Assembly (NCBI RefSeq): GCF_964204645.1
Contig: NC_134031.1
Span: 12,932,501-12,996,500, forward strand
From: Tubulanus polymorphus
Taxonomy: Eukaryota > Nemertea > Palaeonemertea > Tubulaniformes > Tubulanidae
Length of the DNA: 64,000 nt
Reading direction: 5' to 3'
Positions 1 through 13,693 of the stretch are shown here, one piece after another; positions within the stretch are counted from its first letter, which is position 1, and each line of letters opens with the position of its first letter. The notes beneath the pieces are model-generated. The model was not told the origin of the DNA, made no database searches, and worked only from the letters and a program-made list of their open reading frames with translations. A program made the position numbers and the translations under genes.

Positions 1-3000
1 TCAGCGCGAGAAATGACGTTTTTGTATCAAATATTCCCCCTATGGAAAAAACGACAATGTCGATGCGTAAAAGCGCTCAAATCGTCAGGAAAAGCACTTT
101 TCGACCCGAAAACGTCGTTCAGCGCGAGAAAAGACGTTTTCGTTTCAAATATTCCCCCTGTCGGAAAAACGACAATGTCGATGCGTTAAAGCGCTCAAAT
201 CGACAGGAAAAGCACTTTTCGACCCGAAAACGTCGTTCAGCGCTAGAAAAGACGTTTTCGTTTCAAATATTCCCCCTCTCGGAAAAACGACAATGTCGAT
301 GCCTAAAAGCGCTCAAATCGTCAGGAAAAGCACTTTTCGACGCGAAAACGTCGTTCAGCGCGAGAAAAGACGTTTTCGTATCAAATATTCCCCCTATGGG
401 AAAAACGACAATGTCGATGCGTAAAAGCGCTCAAATCGTCAGGAAAAGCACTTTTCGACCCGAAAACGTCGTTCAGCGCGAGAAAAGACGTTTTCGTATC
501 AAATATTCCCCCTATGGAAAAAACGACAATGTCGATGCGTAAAAGCGCTCAAATCGTCAGGAAAAGCACTTTTCGGCCCGAAAACGTCGTTTAGCTCGAG
601 AAAAGACGTTTTCGTATCAAATATTCCCTCTATCGGAAAAACGACAATGTCGATGCGTAAAAGCGCTCAAATTGTCAGGAAAAGCACTTTTCGACGCGAA
701 AACGTCGTTCAGCGCGAGAAAAGACGTTTTCGTATCAAATATTCCCCCTATGGTAAAAACGACAATGTCGATGCGTAAAATCGCTCAAATCGTCAGGAAA
801 AGCACTTTTCGACGCGAAAACGTCGTTCAGCGCGAGAAAAGACGTTTTCGTATCAAATATTCCTCCTATGGTAAAAACGACAATGTTGATGCGTAAAATC
901 GCTCAAATCGTCAGGAAAAGCACTTTTCGACGCGAAAACGTCGTTCAGCGCGAGAAAAGACGTTTTCGTATCAAATATTCCCCCTATCGGAAAAACGACA
1001 ATGTCGATGCGTAAAAGCGCTCAAATCGTCATGAAAAGCACTTTTCGACGCGAAAACGTCGTTCTGCGCGAGAAAAGACGTTTTCGTATCAAATATTCCC
1101 CCTATGGGAAAAACGACAATGTCGATGCGTAAAAGCGCTAAAATCGTCAGGTAAAGCACTTTTCGACCCGAAAACATCGTTCAGCGCTAGAAAAGACGTT
1201 TTCGTTTCAAATATTCTCCCTATCGGAAAACGACAATGTCGATACGTAAAAGCGCTCAAATCGTCAGGAAAAACACTTTTCGACGCGAAAACGTCGTTCA
1301 GCGCGAGAAAAGACGTTTTCGTATCAAATATTCCCCATTTATGGGAAAAACGACAATGTCGATGTGTAAAAGCGCTTAAATCGTCAGCAAAAAGCACTTT
1401 TCGACCCGAAAACGTCGTTCAGCGCGAGAAAAGACGTTTTCGTTTCAAATATTCCCCTTGTCGGAAAAACGACAATGTCGATGCGTAAAAGCGCTCAAAT
1501 CGTCAGGAAAAGCACTTTTCGACGCGAAAACGTCGTTCAGCGCGAGAAAAGACGTTTTCGTATCAAATATTCCCCCTATGGGAAAAACGACAATGTCGAT
1601 GCGTAAAAGCGCTCAAATCGTCAGGAAAAGCACTTTTCGACGCGAAAACGTCGTTCAGCGCGAGAAAAGAAGTTTTCGTATCAAATATTCCCCCTATGGG
1701 AAAAACGACAATGTCGATGCGTAAAAGGGCTCAAATCGTCAGGAAAAGAACTTTTCGACCCGAAAACGTCGTTCAGCGCGAGAAAAGATGTTTTCGTTTC
1801 AAATATTCCCCCTATGGGAAAAACGACAATGTCGATGCGTAAAAGCGCTCAAATCGTCAGGAAAAGCACTTTTCGACGCGAAAACGTCGTTCAGCGCGAG
1901 AAAAGACGTTTTCGTATCAAATATTCCCCCTATCGGAAAAACGACAATGTGGATGCGTAAAAGCGCTCAAATCGTCATGAAAAGCACTTTTCGACCCGAA
2001 AACGTCGTCCAGCGCTAGAAAAGACGTTTTCGTTTCAAATATTCCCCCTATCGGAAAACGACAATGTCGATGCGTAAAAGCGTTCAAATCGTCAGGAAAA
2101 GCACTTTTCGACCCGAAAACGTCGTTCAGCGCTAGAAAAGACGTTTTCGTTTCAAATATTCCCCCTATCGGAAAACGACAATGTCGATGCGTAAAAGCGC
2201 TCAAATCGTCAGGAAAAGCACATTTCGACGCGAAAACGTCGTTCAGCGCGAGAAAAGACGTTTTCGTATCAAATATTTCCCCTATGGGAAAAACGACAAT
2301 GTCGATGCGTAAAAGCGCTCAAATCGGCAGGAAAAGCACTTTTCGACCCGAAAACGTCGTTCAGCGCGAGAAAAGACGTTTTCGTATCAAATATTCCCCC
2401 TATCGGAAAAACGACAATGTCGATGCGTAAAAGCGCTCAAATCGTCATGAAAAGCACTTTTCGACCCGAAAACGTCGTTCAGCGCTAGAAAAGACGTTTT
2501 CCTTTCAAATATTCCCCCTATCGGAAAAACGACAATGTCGATGCGTAAAAGCGCTCAAATCGTCAGGAAAAGCACATTTCGACGCGAAAACGTCGTTCAG
2601 CGCGAGAAAAGACGTTTTCTTATCAAATATTTCCCCTATGGGAAAAACGACAATGTCGATGCGTAAAAGCGCTCAAATCGTCAGGAAAAGCACTTTTCGA
2701 CGCGAAAACGTCGTTCAGCGCGAGAAAAGACGTTTTCGTATCAAATATTCCCCCTATCGGAAAAACGACAATGTGGATGCGTAAAAGCGCTCAAATCGTC
2801 ATGAAAAGCACTTTTCGACCCGAAAACGTCGTTCAGCGCTAGAAAAGACGTTTTCCTTTCAAATATTCCCCCTATCGGAAAACGACAATGTCGATGCGTA
2901 AAAGCGCTCAAATCGTCAGGAAAAGCAATTTTCGACCCGAAAACGTCGTTCAGCGCTAGAAAAGACGTTTTCGTTTCAAACAATCCCCCTATCGGAAAAC

Positions 3001-6000
3001 GACAATGTCGATGCGTAAAAGCGCTCAAATCGTCAGGAAAAGCACATTTCGACGCGAAAACGTCGTTCAGCGCGAGAAAAGACGTTTTCGTATCAAATAT
3101 TTCCCCTATGGGAAAAACGACAATGTCGATGCGTAAAAGCGCTCAAATCGTCAGGAAAAGCACTTTTCGACCCGAAAACGTCGTTCAGCGCTAGAAAAGT
3201 CGTTTTCGTTTCAAATATTCCCCCTATCGGAAAACGACAATGTCGATGCGTAAAAGCGCTTAAATCGTCAGGAAAAGCACTTTTCGACCCGAAAACGTCG
3301 TTCAGCGCGAGAAAAGACGTTTTCGTATCAAATATTCCCCCTATGGGAAAAACGACAATGTCGATGCGTAAAAGCGCTCAAATCGTCATGAAAAGCACTT
3401 TTCGACCCGAAAACGTCGTTCAGCGCTAGAAAAGTCGTTTTCGTTTCAAATATTCCCCCTATCGGAAAACGACAATGTCGAAGCGTAAAAGCGCTCAAAT
3501 CGTCAGGTAAAGCACTTTTCGACGCGAAAACGTCGTTCAGCGCCAGAAAAGACGTTTTCGTATCAAATATTCCCCCTATGGGAAAAACGACAATGTCGAT
3601 GCGTAAAAGCGCTCAAATCGTCAGGAAAAGCACTTTTCGACCCGAAAACGTCGTTCAGCGAGAGAAAAGACGTTTTCGTATCAAATATTCCCCCTATGGG
3701 AAAAACGACAATGTCGATGCGTAAAATCGCTCAAATCGTCAGGAAAAGCACTTTTCGACCCGAAAACGTCGTTCAGCGCGAGAAAAGACGTTTTCGTATC
3801 AAATATTCCCCCTATGGGAAAAACGACAATGTCGATGCGTAAAAGCGCTTAAATCGTCAGGAAAAGCACTTTTCGAAACGAAAACGTCGTTCAGCGCGAG
3901 AAAAGACGTTTTCGTATCAAATATTCCCCCTATGGGAAAAACGACAATGTCGATGCGTAAAAGCGCTCAAATCGTCAGGAAAAGCACTTTTCGACCCGAA
4001 AACGTCGTTCAGCGCTAGAAAAGACGTTTTCGTATCAAATATTCCCCCTATGGGAAAAACGACAATGTCGATGCGTAAAAGCGCTCAAATCGTCTGGAAA
4101 AGCACTTTTCGACCCGAAAACGTCGTTCAGCGAGAGAAAAGACGTTTTCGTATCAAATATTTCCCCTATGGGAAAAACGACAATGTCGATGCGTAAAAGC
4201 GCTCAAATCGTCAGGAAAAGCACTTTTCGACGCGAAAACGTCGTTCAGCGCGAGAAAAGACGTTTTCGTATCAAATATTCCCCCTATCGGAAAAACGACA
4301 ATGTGGATGCGTAAAAGCGCTCAAATCGTCATGAAAAGCACTTTTCGACCCGAAAACGTCGTTCAGCGCTAGAAAAGACGTTTTCCTTTCAAATATTCCC
4401 CCTATCGGAAAACGACAATGTCGATGCGTAAAAGCGCTCAAATCGTCAGGAAAAGCACTTTTCGACCCGAAAACGTCGTTCAGCGCTAGAAAAGACGTTT
4501 TCGTTTCAAATAATCCCCCTATCGGAAAACGACAATGTCGATGCGTAAAAGCGCTCAAATCGTCAGGAAAAGCACATTTCGACGCGAAAACGTCGTTCAG
4601 CGCGAGAAAAGACGTTTTCGTATCAAATATTTCCCCTATGGGAAAAACGACAATGTCGATGCGTAAAAGCGCTCAAATCGTCAGGAAAAGCACTTTTCGA
4701 CCCGAAAACGTCGTTCAGCGCTAGAAAAGTCGTTTTCGTTTCAAATATTCCCCCTATCGGAAAACGACAATGTCGATGCGTAAAAGCGCTTAAATCGTCA
4801 GGAAAAGCACTTTTCGACCCGAAAACGTCGTTCAGCGCGAGAAAAGACGTTTTCGTATCAAATATTCCCCCTATGGGAAAAACGACAATGTCGATGCGTA
4901 AAAGCGCTCAAATCGTCATGAAAAGCACTTTTCGACCCGAAAACGTCGTTCAGCGCTAGAAAAGACGTTTTCCTTTCAAATATTCCCCCTATCGGAAAAA
5001 CGACAATGTCGATGCGTAAAAGCGCTCAAATCGTCAGGAAAAGCACATTTCGACGCGAAAACGTCGTTCAGCGCGAGAAAAGACGTTTTCCTTTCAAATA
5101 TTCCCCCTATCGGAAAAACGACAATGTCGATGCGTAAAAGCGCTCAAATCGTCAGGAAAAGCATTTTTCGACGTGAAAACGTCGTTCAGCGCGAGAAAAG
5201 ACGTTTTCGTAAAAATATTCCCCCTATGGGAAAAACGACAATGTCGATGCGTAAAAGCGCTCAAATCGTCAGGAAAAGCACTTTTCGACCCGAAAACGTC
5301 GTTCAGCGAGAGAAAAGACGTTTTCGTATCAAATATTCCCCCTATGGGAAAAACGACAATGTCGATGCGTAAAAGCGCTCAAATCGTCATGAAAAGCACT
5401 TTTCGACCCGAAAACGTCGTTCAGCGCTAGAAAAGACGTTTTCCTTTCAAATATTCCCCCTATCGGAAAAACGACAATGTCGATGCGTAAAAGCGCTCAA
5501 ATCGTCAGGAAAAGCACATTTCGACGCGAAAACGTCGTTCAGCGCGAGAAAAGACGTTTTCGTATCAAATATTTCCCCTATGGGAAAAACGACAATGTCG
5601 ATGCGTAAAAGCGCTCAAATCGTCAGGAAAAGCACTTTTCGACCCGAAAACGTCGTTCAGCGAGAGAAAAGACATTTTCGCATCAAATATTCCCCTATGG
5701 GAAAAACGACAATGTCGATGCGTAAAATCGCTCAAATCGTCAGGAAAAGCACTTTTCGACCCGAAAACGTCGTTCAGCGCGAGAAAAGACGTTTTCGTAT
5801 CAAATATTCCCCCTATGGGAAAAACGACAATTTCGATGCGTAAAAGCGCTTAAATGGTCAGGAAAAGCACTTTTCGAAACGAAAACGTCGTTCAGCGCGA
5901 GAAAAGTCGTTTTCGTATCAAATATTCCCCCTATGGGAAAAACGACAATGTCGATGCGTAAACCGCTTAAATCGTCAGGAAAAGCACTTTTCGACCCGAA

Positions 6001-9000
6001 AACGTCGTTCAGCGCGAGAAAAGACGTGTTCGTATCAAATATTCCCCCTATGGGAAAAACGACAATGTCGATGCGTAAAAGCGCTCAAATCGTCAGGAAA
6101 AGCACTTTTCGACGCGAAAACGTCGTTCAGCGCTAGAAAAGACGTTTTCGTATCAAATATTCCCCTTATGGGAAAAACGACAATGTCGATGCGTAAAAGC
6201 GCTCAAATCGTCAGGAAAAGCACTTTTCGACGCGAAAACGTCGTTCAGCGCGAGAAAAGACGTTTTCGTATCAAATATTCCCCCTATGGGAAAAACGACA
6301 ATGTCGATGCGTAAAAGCGCTCAAATCGTCAGGAAAAGCACTTTTCGACCCGAAAACGTCGTTCAGCGAGAGAAAAGACGTTTTCGTATCAAATATTCCC
6401 CTTATGGGAAAAACGACAATGTCGATGCATAAAAGCGCTCAAATCGTCAGGAAAAGCACTTTTCGACGCGAAAACGTCGTTCAGCGCGAGAAAAGACGTT
6501 TTCGTATCAAATATTCCCCCTATCGGAAAAACGACAATGTCGATGCGTAAAAGCGCTCAAATCGTCAGGAAAAGCACTTTTCGACGCGAAAACGTCGTTC
6601 AGCGCGAGAAAAGACGTTTTCGTATCAAATATTCCCCCTATGGGAAAAACGACAATGTCGATGCGTAAAAGCGCTCAAATCGTCAGGAAAAGCACTTTTC
6701 GACCCGAAAACGTCGTTCAGCGAGAGAAAAGACGTTTTCGTATCAAATATTCCCCCTATGGGAAAAACGACAATGTCGATGCGTAAAAGCGCTCAAATCG
6801 TCAGGAAAAGCACTTTTCGACCCGAAAACGTCGTTCAGCGAGAGAAAAGACGTTTTCGTATCAAATATTCCCCCTATGGGAAAAACGACAATGTCGATGC
6901 GTAAAAGCGCTCAAATCGTCATGAAAAGCACTTTTCGACCCGAAAACGTCGTTCAGCGCTAGAAAAGACGTTTTCCTTTCAAATATTCCCCCTATCGGAA
7001 AAACGACAATGTCGATGCGTAAAAGCGCTCAAATCGTCAGGAAAAGCACATTTCGACGCGAAAACGTCGTTCAGCGCGAGAAAAGACGTTTTCGTATCAA
7101 ATATTTCCCCTATGGGAAAAACGACAATGTCGATGCGTAAAAGCGCTCAAATCGTCAGGAAAAGCACTTTTCGACCCGAAAACGTCGTTCAGCGCTAGAA
7201 AAGACGTTTTCGTTTCAAATATTCCCCCTATCGGAAAACGACAATGTCGATGCGTAAAAGCGCTCAAATCGTCAGGAAAAGCACTTTTCGACGCGAAAAC
7301 GTCGTTCAGCGCGAGAAAAGACGTTTTCGTATCAAATATTCCCCCTATGGGAAAAACGACAATGTCGATGCGTAAAAGCGCTTAAATCGTCAGGAAAAGC
7401 ACTTTTCGACGCGAAAACGTCGTTCAGCGCGAGAAAAGACGTTTTCGTATCAAATATTCCCCCTATGGGAAAAACGACAATGTCGATGCGTAAAAGCGCT
7501 CAAATCGTCAGGAAAAGCACTTTTCGACCCGAAAACGTCGTTTAGCGAGAGAAAAGACGTTTTCGTATCAAATATTCCCCCTATGGGAAAAACGACAATG
7601 TCGATGCGTAAAAGCGCTCAAATCGTCAGGAAAAGCACTTTTCGACCCGAAAACGTCGTTCAGCGAGAGAAAAGACGTTTTCGTATCAAATATTCCCCCT
7701 ATGGGAAAAACGACAATGTCGATGCGTAAAAGCGCTCAAATCGTCATGAAAAGCACTTTTCGACCCGAAAACGTCGTTCAGCGCTAGAAAAGACGTTTTC
7801 CTTTCAAATATTCCCCCTATCGGAAAAACGACAATGTCGATGCGTAAAAGCGCTCAAATCGTCAGGAAAAGCACATTTCGACGCGAAAACGTCGTTCAGC
7901 GCGAGAAAAGACGTTTTCGTATCAAATATTTCCCCTATGGGAAAAACGACAATGTCGATGCGTAAAAGCGCTCAAATCGTCAGGAAAAGCACTTTTCGAC
8001 CCGAAAACGTCGTTCAGCGCTAGAAAAGACGTTTTCGTTTCAAATATTCCCCCTATCGGAAAACGACAATGTCGATGCGTAAAAGCGCTCAAATCGTCAG
8101 GAAAAGCACTTTTCGACGCGAAAACGTCGTTCAGCGCGAGAAAAGACGTTTTCGTATCAAATATTCCCCCTATGGGAAAAACGACAATGTCGATGCGTAA
8201 AAGCGCTTAAATCGTCAGGAAAAGCACTTTTCGACACGAAAACGTCGTTCAGCGCGAGAAAAGACGTGTTCGAATCAAATATTCCCCCTATGGGAAAAAC
8301 GACAATGTCGATGCGTAAAAGCGCTCAAATCGTCAGGAAAAGCACTTTTCAACCCGAAAACGTCGTTCAGCGCTAGAAAAGACGTTTTCGTATCAAATAT
8401 TCCCCTTATGGGAAAAACGACAATGTCGATGCGTAAAAGCGCTCAAATCGTCAGGAAAAGCACTTTTCGACGCGAAAACGTCCGTTCAGCGCTAGAAAAA
8501 CGTTTTCCTTTCAAATATTCCCCCTATCGGAAAAACGACAATGTCGATGCGTAAAAGCGCTCAAATCGTCAGGAAAAGCACATTTCGACGCGAAAACGTC
8601 GTTCAGCGCGAGAAAAGACGTTTTCGTATCAAATATTTCCCCTATGGGAAAAACGACAATGTCGATGCGTAAAAGCGCTCATATCGTCAGGAAAAGCACT
8701 TTTCGACCCGAAAACGTCGTTCAGCGCTAGAAAAGACGTTTTCGTTTCAAATATTCCCCCTATCGGAAAACGACAATGTCGATGCGTAAAAGCGCTCAAA
8801 TCGTCAGGAAAAGCACTTTTCGACGCGAAAACGTCGTTCAGCGCGAGAAAAGACGTTTTCGTATCAAATATTCCCCCTATGGGAAAAACGACAATGTCGA
8901 TGCGTAAAAGCGCTTAAATCGTCAGGAAAAGCACTTTTCGACACGAAAACGTCGTTCAGCGCGAGGAAAGACGTGTTCGAATCAAATATTCCCCCTATGG

Positions 9001-12000
9001 GAAAAACGACAATGTCGATGCGTAAAAGCGCTCAAATCGTCAGGAAAAGCACTTTTCAACCCGAAAACGTCGTTCAGCGCTAGAAAAGACGTTTTCGTAT
9101 CAAATATTCCCCTTATGGGAAAAACGACAATGTCGATGCGTAAAAGCGCTCAAATCGTCAGGAAAAGCACTTTTCGACGCGAAAACGTCGTTCAGCGCGA
9201 GAAAAGACGTTTTCGTATCAAATATTCCCCCTATGGGAAAAACGACAATGTCGATGCGTAAAAGCGCTAAAATCGTCAGGAAAAGCACTTTTCGACCCGA
9301 AAACGTCGTTCAGCGCTAGAAAAGACGTTTTCCTTTCAAATATTCCCCCTATCGGAAAAACGACAATGTCGATGCGTAAAAGCGCTCAAATCGTCAGGAA
9401 AAGCACATTTCGACGCGAAAACGTCGTTCAGCGCGAGAAAAGACGTTTTCGTATCAAATATTTCCCCTATGGGAAAAACGACAATGTCGATGCGTAAAAG
9501 CGCTCAAATCGTCAGGAAAAGCACTTTTCGACCCGAAAACGTCGTTCAGCGCTAGAAAAGACGTTTTCCTTTCAAATATTCCCCCTATCGGAAAAACGAC
9601 TATGTCGATGCGTAAAAGCGCTCAAATCGTCAGGAAAAGCACATTTCGACGCGAAAACGTCGTTCAGCGCGAGAAAAGACGTTTTCGTATCAAATATTTC
9701 CCCTATGGGAAAAACGACAATGTCGATGCGTAAAAGCGCTCAAATCGTCAGGAAAAGCACTTTTCGACCCGAAAACGTCGTTCAGCGCTAGAAAAGACGT
9801 TTTCGTTTCAAATATTCCCCCTATCGGAAAACGACAATGTCGATGCGTAAAAGCGCTCAAATCGTCAGGAAAAGCACTTTTCGACGCGAAAACGTCGTTC
9901 AGCGCGAGAAAAGACGTTTTCGTATCAAATATTCCCCCTATGGGAAAAACGACAATGTCGATGCGTAAAAGCGCTTAAATCGTCAGGAAAAGCACTTTTC
10001 GACACGAAAACGTCGTTCAGCGCGAGAAAAGACGTGTTCGAATCAAATATTCCCCCTATGGGAAAAACGACAATGTCGATGCGTAAAAGCGCTCAAATCG
10101 TCAGGAAAAGCACTTTTCAACCCGAAAACGTCGTTCAGCGCTAGAAAAGACGTTTTCGTATCAAATATTCCCCTTATGGGAAAAACGACAATGTCGATGC
10201 GTAAAAGCGCTCAAATCGTCAGGAAAAGCACTTTTCGACGCGAAAACGTCGTTCAGCGCTAGAAAAAACGTTTTCCTTTCAAATATTCCCCCTATCGGAA
10301 AAACGACAATGTCGATGCGTAAAAGCGCTCAAATCGTCAGGAAAAGCACATTTCGACGCGAAAACGTCGTTCAGCGCGAGAAAAGACGTTTTCGTATCAA
10401 ATATTTCCCCTATGGGAAAAACGACAATGTCGATGCGTAAAAGCGCTCACATCGTCAGGAAAAGCACTTTTCGACCCGAAAACGTCGTTCAGCGCTAGAA
10501 AAGACGTTTTCGTTTCAAATATTCCCCCTATCGGAAAACGACAATGTCGATGCGTAAAAGCGCTCAAATCGTCAGGAAAAGCACTTTTCGACGCGAAAAC
10601 GTCGTTCAGCGCGAGAAAAGACGTTTTCGTATCAAATATTCCCCCTATGGGAAAAACGACAATGTCGATGCGTAAAAGCGCTCAAATCGTCAGGAAAAGC
10701 ACTTTTCAACCCGAAAACGTCGTTCAGCGCTAGAAAAGACGTTTTCGTATCAAATATTCCCCTTATGGGAAAAACGACAATGTCGATGCGTAAAAGCGCT
10801 CAAATCGTCAGGAAAAGCACTTTTCGACGCGAAAACGTCGTTCAGCGCGAGAAAAGACGTTTTCGTATCAAATATTCCCCCTATGGGAAAAACGACAATG
10901 TCGATGCGTAAAAGCGCTAAAATCGTCAGGAAAAGCACTTTTCGACCCGAAAACGTCGTTCAGCGCTAGAAAAGACGTTTTCCTTTCAAATATTCCCCCT
11001 ATCGGAAAAACGACAATGTCGATGCGTAAAAGCGCTCAAATCGTCAGGAAAAGCACATTTCGACGCGAAAACGTCGTTCAGCGCGAGAAAAGACGTTTTC
11101 GTATCAAATATTTCCCCTATGGGAAAAACGACAATGTCGATGCGTAAAAGCGCTCAAATCGTCAGGAAAAGCACTTTTCGACCCGAAAACGTCGTTCAGC
11201 GCTAGAAAAGACGTTTTCCTTTCAAATATTCCCCCTATCGGAAAAACGACTATGTCGATGCGTAAAAGCGCTCAAATCGTCAGGAAAAGCACATTTCGAC
11301 GCGAAAACGTCGTTCAGCGCGAGAAAAGACGTTTTCGTATCAAATATTTCCCCTATGGGAAAAACGACAATGTCGATGCGTAAAAGCGTTCAAATCGTCA
11401 GGAAAAGCACTTTTCGACCCGAAAACGTCGTTCAGCGCTAGAAAAGACGTTTTCGTTTCAAATATTCCCCCTATCGGAAAACGACAATGTCGATGCGTAA
11501 AAGCGCTCAAATCGTCAGGAAAAGCACATTTCGACGCGAAAACGTCGTTCAGCGCGAGAAAAGACGTTTTCGTATCAAATATTTCCCCTATGGGAAAAAC
11601 GACAATGTCGATGCGTAAAAGCGCTCAAATCGGCAGGAAAAGCACTTTTCGACCCGAAAACGTCGTTCAGCGCGAGAAAAGACGTTTTCGTATCAAATAT
11701 TCCCCCTATCGGAAAAACGACAATGTCGATGCGTAAAAGCGCTCAAATCGTCATGAAAAGCACTTTTCGACCCGAAAACGTCGTTCAGCGCTAGAAAAGA
11801 CGTTTTCCTTTCAAATATTCCCCCTATCGGAAAAACGACAATGTCGATGCGTAAAAGCGCTCAAATCGTCAGGAAAAGCACATTTCGACGCGAAAACGTC
11901 GTTCAGCGCGAGAAAAGACGTTTTCTTATCAAATATTTCCCCTATGGGAAAAACGACAATGTCGATGCGTAAAAGCGCTCAAATCGTCAGGAAAAGCACT

Positions 12001-13106
12001 TTTCGACGCGAAAACGTCGTTCAGCGCGAGAAAAGACGTTTTCGTATCAAATATTCCCCCTATCGGAAAAACGACAATGTGGATGCGTAAAAGCGCTCAA
12101 ATCGTCATGAAAAGCACTTTTCGACCCGAAAACGTCGTTCAGCGCTAGAAAAGACGTTTTCCTTTCAAATATTCCCCCTATCGGAAAACGACAATGTCGA
12201 TGCGTAAAAGCGCTCAAATCGTCAGGAAAAGCAATTTTCGACCCGAAAACGTCGTTCAGCGCTAGAAAAGACGTTTTCGTTTCAAACAATCCCCCTATCG
12301 GAAAACGACAATGTCGATGCGTAAAAGCGCTCAAATCGTCAGGAAAAGCACATTTCGACGCGAAAACGTCGTTCAGCGCGAGAAAAGACGTTTTCGTATC
12401 AAATATTTCCCCTATGGGAAAAACGACAATGTCGATGCGTAAAAGCGCTCAAATCGTCAGGAAAAGCACTTTTCGACCCGAAAACGTCGTTCAGCGCTAG
12501 AAAAGTCGTTTTCGTTTCAAATATTCCCCCTATCGGAAAACGACAATGTCGATGCGTAAAAGCGCTTAAATCGTCAGGAAAAGCACTTTTCGACCCGAAA
12601 ACGTCGTTCAGCGCGAGAAAAGACGTTTTCGTATCAAATATTCCCCCTATGGGAAAAACGACAATGTCGATGCGTAAAAGCGCTCAAATCGTCATGAAAA
12701 GCACTTTTCGACCCGAAAACGTCGTTCAGCGCTAGAAAAGTCGTTTTCGTTTCAAATATTCCCCCTATCGGAAAACGACAATGTCGAAGCGTAAAAGCGC
12801 TCAAATCGTCAGGTAAAGCACTTTTCGACGCGAAAACGTCGTTCAGCGCCAGAAAAGACGTTTTCGTATCAAATATTCCCCCTATGGGAAAAACGACAAT
12901 GTCGATGCGTAAAAGCGCTCAAATCGTCAGGAAAAGCACTTTTCGACCCGAAAACGTCGTTCAGCGAGAGAAAAGACGTTTTCGTATCAAATATTCCCCC
13001 TATGGGAAAAACGACAATGTCGATGCGTAAAATCGCTCAAATCGTCAGGAAAAGCACTTTTCGACCCGAAAACGTCGTTCAGCGCGAGAAAAGACGTTTT
13101 CGTATC
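1..13106. repeat. 118-bp CpG-rich satellite array (about 111 copies)
   Basis: The whole stretch is head-to-tail copies of a unit of about 118 bp (117 bp where one A of a run is missing). Each unit contains CGAAAACGTC and, 16 bases later, its exact reverse complement GACGTTTTCG, so every monomer can form a hairpin. Monomers alternate between variant classes (CGCGAAAA or CCCGAAAA; GCGCGAG, GCGCTAG or GCGAGAG; TATGGG or TATCGG), and sets of rare variants recur, showing higher-order repeats. CpG is frequent in every unit with few CpG-to-TpG changes. The open frames here come from the lack of stops in the unit and shift with its non-triplet length, so they are not genes. The array continues into an assembly gap. 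Confidence 0.97.
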
Positions 13107-13306
13107 NNNNNNNNNNNNNNNNNNNNNNNNNNNNNNNNNNNNNNNNNNNNNNNNNNNNNNNNNNNNNNNNNNNNNNNNNNNNNNNNNNNNNNNNNNNNNN
13201 NNNNNNNNNNNNNNNNNNNNNNNNNNNNNNNNNNNNNNNNNNNNNNNNNNNNNNNNNNNNNNNNNNNNNNNNNNNNNNNNNNNNNNNNNNNNNNNNNNNN
13301 NNNNNN
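13107..13306. other. Assembly gap (200 N)
   Basis: A run of exactly 200 N follows the satellite, the usual placeholder for a gap of unknown size. The true array may be much longer. Frames that read through the Ns are artefacts. Confidence 0.99.
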
Positions 13307-13686
13307 GCTTTTCGTGTTGCATGATGGGAGAGTAAATTACAGATTCGGATTTAAACTTGAACTGACATTGATGCCAATGCAGATATTATTCTTGTTTCAA
13401 ATAATTATTAAGGTTAAAATTGACCAAAATTTATGCGTTTTATCAACAAAAAATAACTTAATTTTAGAGAGACATATTGTATTTTCACATTTTATTAATC
13501 TAGTCCGTATTGGAAATCCCGAGTATGGCAATCAACTCAATTCAAATCAATAAATTCTCCGGTTCGCGATTTAAATCATTCTTCTGCTAAAATCAGTTGA
13601 TGCATTGCAATTAACAGGAGTTAACCTCTAAATGATACTAGAGTCAGACGTTGTAGGGAACCGTAACAACGACTGGTATTCAGACT
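13307..13686. other. Host non-coding spacer
   Basis: AT-rich unique-looking DNA after the gap; no convincing gene. At 13648-13672 it holds a short inverted motif (CGTTGTAGGGAACC then GTAACAACG) that recurs on the other strand, with one base added, in the 83-bp strip between elements B and C near 55850-55880. This may be a dispersed host repeat. Confidence 0.5.
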
Positions 13687-13693
13687 ATCGGAG

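Noticed and set aside
42-6136. Many open frames of 60-166 codons in the satellite on both strands
   Set aside because: They come from the stop-poor 118-bp unit, change frame from copy to copy and encode only shuffled versions of the same repeat; no start or promoter context.
1-13106. CRISPR-like appearance of regularly spaced hairpin repeats
   Set aside because: There are no unique spacers: the whole unit repeats, as in a satellite, and the context is eukaryotic.
12987-13553. Open frames running through the N gap
   Set aside because: Ns translate as X and join unrelated flanks.
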